From Phycisphaerae bacterium SM23_33 (GTDB lineage: Bacteria > Planctomycetota > Phycisphaerae > SM23-33): a stretch of DNA of 34,009 bases. Positions 32,180 to 34,009 of this stretch are shown here, one piece after another. The position numbers and the translations under genes are program-made. Every line of letters starts with the position of its first letter. The first letter of the stretch is position 1. The DNA lies in the NCBI GenBank assembly GCA_001303665.1, contig LJUF01000010.1:1-34009 (forward strand), written 5' to 3'. Under the pieces are notes generated by a model. The model was not told where the DNA came from. It ran no database searches and saw only the letters and a list, made by a program, of their open reading frames with translations.

Positions 32180-33693
32180 GGCTTGACAGTGGCTGCGCGC
32201 CGGCGAATCAGGGCCAGGCCGCCCAGGGCCAGCAGCGTCAGGGCGGCGGGCTCGGGGACCCCGGCCCCGCAGCCTTCCAGGTAATGCAGCGACCAGAGGT
32301 TGTAGTCCAGCCCGTCCACCTCGCCGTCGCTGTTGAAGTCGCCCTCCGGCCAGCCGCCGGCCTGGAGGTAATGCAGGGACCAATTGTTGTAGTCTAGCCC
32401 GTCCACGCAGCCGTCGTAGTTGGCGTCGCCCATGGGCGAAGCGAACTCGTCGGCCCCATAGTCGTAGCCGGCTCCTGCTGGCCTGGGACCGCCGTCGATG
32501 TCGTCCGGGACCTCCCACAATGGCTGCGCCTGGTCGATGAGGGCCGTCGCCAGCCTGGTGAGGTGGAGCTCGCCGCCGGCCGGGTCCAGGAACCACTCGG
32601 GCAACACCGGCGTCACGAAGTCTACAATGTTGCCCCAGTAGTCGGCCACCACCCAGGGGGACCAGTCGCCCGTAGACTGATCCAGGATTCCCCCGCGGAT
32701 GATGTTGTTCACCAGGACCAGGTTCGTCGTCTGGCCCGGCCTGGTCCAGTCGTCGAGGATCCGCAGCGTCCACAGGTGCGAGGCATCCTCGCTGTAGACG
32801 GTGTTGTTGAACACCTCGAAATCCATAGTGTAGTCCAGCTCCATCGCCCGGTCGTCGGCGGACTCGCCGCGGCGTAGGATGATGTTGTTGCGGACGATCC
32901 CCTCCACGGCGTGCCAGGGCAACGTGTGGGAATGGCTGTCCGGCGGGGGATAATTGCCGATGGCGATCCCGTGGCCACAGCGGACAACCACGTTTCGCTC
33001 CAGCAGCAGGTCGCTGACGCCGTTCCAGAGGAGGAAGGCGGCCTGCCCGGTGCCCTCGGCGTCGCGGATGTTCTTGGCGACGCAGTCGCGGATGGTCCAC
33101 TCGTGGATGTTGGTGGCCTCGATGCCGCCGACGTTGTTGACGGGGTGGCCCCCCGGCCCCTGGATGTACTCCTGTGTCTGCTCCATCCACAGGTTCTCGA
33201 TCAGCACGCCGTAAGAGACCCGGGAATCGGCGTACCCCATGACGTGCCGGCGTCCGCAGTCGAGGGTCTTGACGTTGGAGATGATGAGGTCGTTGGCGTA
33301 GCTGCTGGTGTCGCCGATGAGGATGCCATTTCCCCAGAAGTCGCGGATGGTCAGGTCGTGGAGTCGGACACCGTCGGCGGCCACCCGGATGCCGTACGTC
33401 ACGCCGCTGTCGGTGTTCATGCCGTTGCCGTGCAACACCACGTCATCGCGGTTGCCCGTCTCGCCGCGGAAGGTGAGGTTGGACGCCGTCACGTGTAGCG
33501 GGGTGACGACGTGGTACTCCCCCGGGGCGATCACGATCTCGTCGCCGGGCTCGGCGGTGTACGTGGCCTCGAAGATCTCCTGGAAGGTGTCGCAGTAGTG
33601 GATCGTGCCGCCCTCCGTCGCCGCCGCCGCCGCCAACAACGACCCCGTCAGGACCAGGGCCCGCAGTCTCCGGCAAACCGCTTGCGAATCCAT
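32176..33693 (-). CDS. Exported right-handed beta-helix protein with dockerin-like repeats and PEP-CTERM
   Basis: The 505-residue protein begins at the ATG at 33693 behind a strong AAAGGAGG. It has a signal peptide (RALVLTGSLLAAAAATEGG). Residues about 35-350 show repeating short strands with N/D turns (VVLHGNGM, LHDLTIRDFWGNGILIG, VRNNIILRRG, FEVFNNTVYS) typical of parallel beta-helix/pectate-lyase-like folds (NosD-type). At about 422 and 451 two GDxNxDGxVDGLDYNxWS repeats resemble the calcium-binding dockerin-type repeats that are frequent in Planctomycetota, and PEP at 480-482 begins the sorting signal. Polysaccharide binding or cleavage is plausible but no catalytic residues can be named. 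Confidence 0.85.
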   Translation of the reverse strand: MDSQAVCRRLRALVLTGSLLAAAAATEGGTIHYCDTFQEIFEATYTAEPGDEIVIAPGEYHVVTPLHVTASNLTFRGETGNRDDVVLHGNGMNTDSGVTYGIRVAADGVRLHDLTIRDFWGNGILIGDTSSYANDLIISNVKTLDCGRRHVMGYADSRVSYGVLIENLWMEQTQEYIQGPGGHPVNNVGGIEATNIHEWTIRDCVAKNIRDAEGTGQAAFLLWNGVSDLLLERNVVVRCGHGIAIGNYPPPDSHSHTLPWHAVEGIVRNNIILRRGESADDRAMELDYTMDFEVFNNTVYSEDASHLWTLRILDDWTRPGQTTNLVLVNNIIRGGILDQSTGDWSPWVVADYWGNIVDFVTPVLPEWFLDPAGGELHLTRLATALIDQAQPLWEVPDDIDGGPRPAGAGYDYGADEFASPMGDANYDGCVDGLDYNNWSLHYLQAGGWPEGDFNSDGEVDGLDYNLWSLHYLEGCGAGVPEPAALTLLALGGLALIRRRAATVKP

Positions 33694-33706
33694 CGCCGCC
33701 TCCTTT

Positions 33707-33755
33707 GTATTGGAATCCGCGCACACGGCGCGATGTGCCCCTGCGACACCAATAC
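33707..33755 (-). promoter_or_regulatory. Hairpin directly before the ribosome binding site of the beta-helix gene
   Basis: GTATTGG and CCAATAC form a 7-bp perfect stem that ends one base from the Shine-Dalgarno sequence (33699-33706); inside it GCACA/TGTGC gives a second 5-bp stem. It could affect translation start. Confidence 0.4.
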
Positions 33756-33935
33756 CACCGCTGCCAGCAGGGCCATGCCGACATGTCAAGCAGCTCCGGG
33801 GCGCTTCCCGGCTCTTGGCCGATCCGCCGGAAGTCCCGGCCACAGCGTACTCAGCTCGGCCGTTGAGGCCCGTGGGGTGCCCCATCGGCCCTCCCTGCCT
33901 CCCGAGGTGCGGAATGATGTCCCCGGGGGGCAGGC

Positions 33936-33964
33936 ACTCTATCCAGCCGGGCGCGGACCGTCAA
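33936..33964 (-). promoter_or_regulatory. Candidate promoter of the beta-helix gene
   Basis: TTGACG (33959-33964) and TAGAGT (33936-33941) with a 17-bp spacer on the minus strand. This would give a leader of about 235 nt. No gene is supported in 33694-34009. Confidence 0.4.
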
Positions 33965-34009
33965 GGCAGAAGGGCAAAGACAGGCTCACCGCCCGCCCGC
34001 CACCCGCCA

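Noticed and set aside
1..34009. CRISPR array, rRNA genes, transposase or prophage
   Set aside because: No regularly spaced repeats, rRNA motifs or transposase/phage proteins were seen in any frame.

Overview
The window comes from a GC-rich (about 70 %) anaerobic bacterium with a Wood-Ljungdahl (reductive acetyl-CoA) gene island. Two exported proteins end in PEP-CTERM sorting signals, one of them after dockerin-like GDxNxDG repeats, and a four-helix-bundle (S23-type) gene cassette is present. Together these suggest Planctomycetota, probably Phycisphaerae-like; this is an inference, since no rRNA is in the window.

Layout. 1-353 (+): end of a MobA-like molybdopterin nucleotidyltransferase. 428-4131 (+): formate dehydrogenase operon, made of a broken FAD/NAD(P)H gamma subunit, a Cys-type FdhA and a HydB-like 4Fe-4S subunit. 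4143-18877 (-): one long carbonyl-branch operon, in transcription order cooS, cooF, an NAD(P)/FAD oxidoreductase, acsB, acsC, the corrinoid activator RACo, a CooC-type ATPase, acsD, [inserted four-helix-bundle cassette], acsE, a Cys-rich small protein, a DUF3786 protein and a BioD/DRTGG 'Pta N-domain' protein. 18884-20250: divergent control region holding a second, rearranged cooC. 20251-26825 (+): methyl branch with fhs, a GltD/ferredoxin/MvhD-like fusion, metV, metF and folD. 26950-29244 (+): one polypeptide carrying a cyclic-nucleotide-type domain, an acetate kinase domain and a PduL phosphotransacylase domain. 29632-33693 (-): accessory genes (methyltransferase, HNH protein with a basic tail, PEP-CTERM protein, beta-helix PEP-CTERM protein).

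How it works together. Formate from FdhA would be activated by Fhs, taken to methyl-THF by FolD and MetVF, moved by AcsE to the corrinoid protein AcsCD (kept reduced by RACo), and joined with CO from CooS on AcsB to give acetyl-CoA. The PduL and acetate kinase domains could turn acetyl-CoA into acetate plus ATP. No separate methenyl-THF cyclohydrolase (FchA) is present, and FolD carries unusual active-site residues.

Most notable: (1) the cooS and fhs operons, transcribed divergently, share a 51-nt leader element that folds the same way in both copies, with a compensatory base-pair change, an entirely different 7-nt loop and an invariant tail: a candidate undescribed cis-regulatory RNA; (2) the three-domain acetate kinase/PduL fusion; (3) a 476-bp four-helix-bundle cassette with about 30-bp terminal inverted repeats between acsD and acsE; (4) a 94-bp perfect in-frame duplication that rearranges the 3' end of cooC; (5) a FolD with Lys-to-Gln and Asp-to-Glu at catalytic positions; (6) a deleted, frameshifted Fdh gamma subunit. 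Items 4 and 6 could be assembly errors and need read-level checks.
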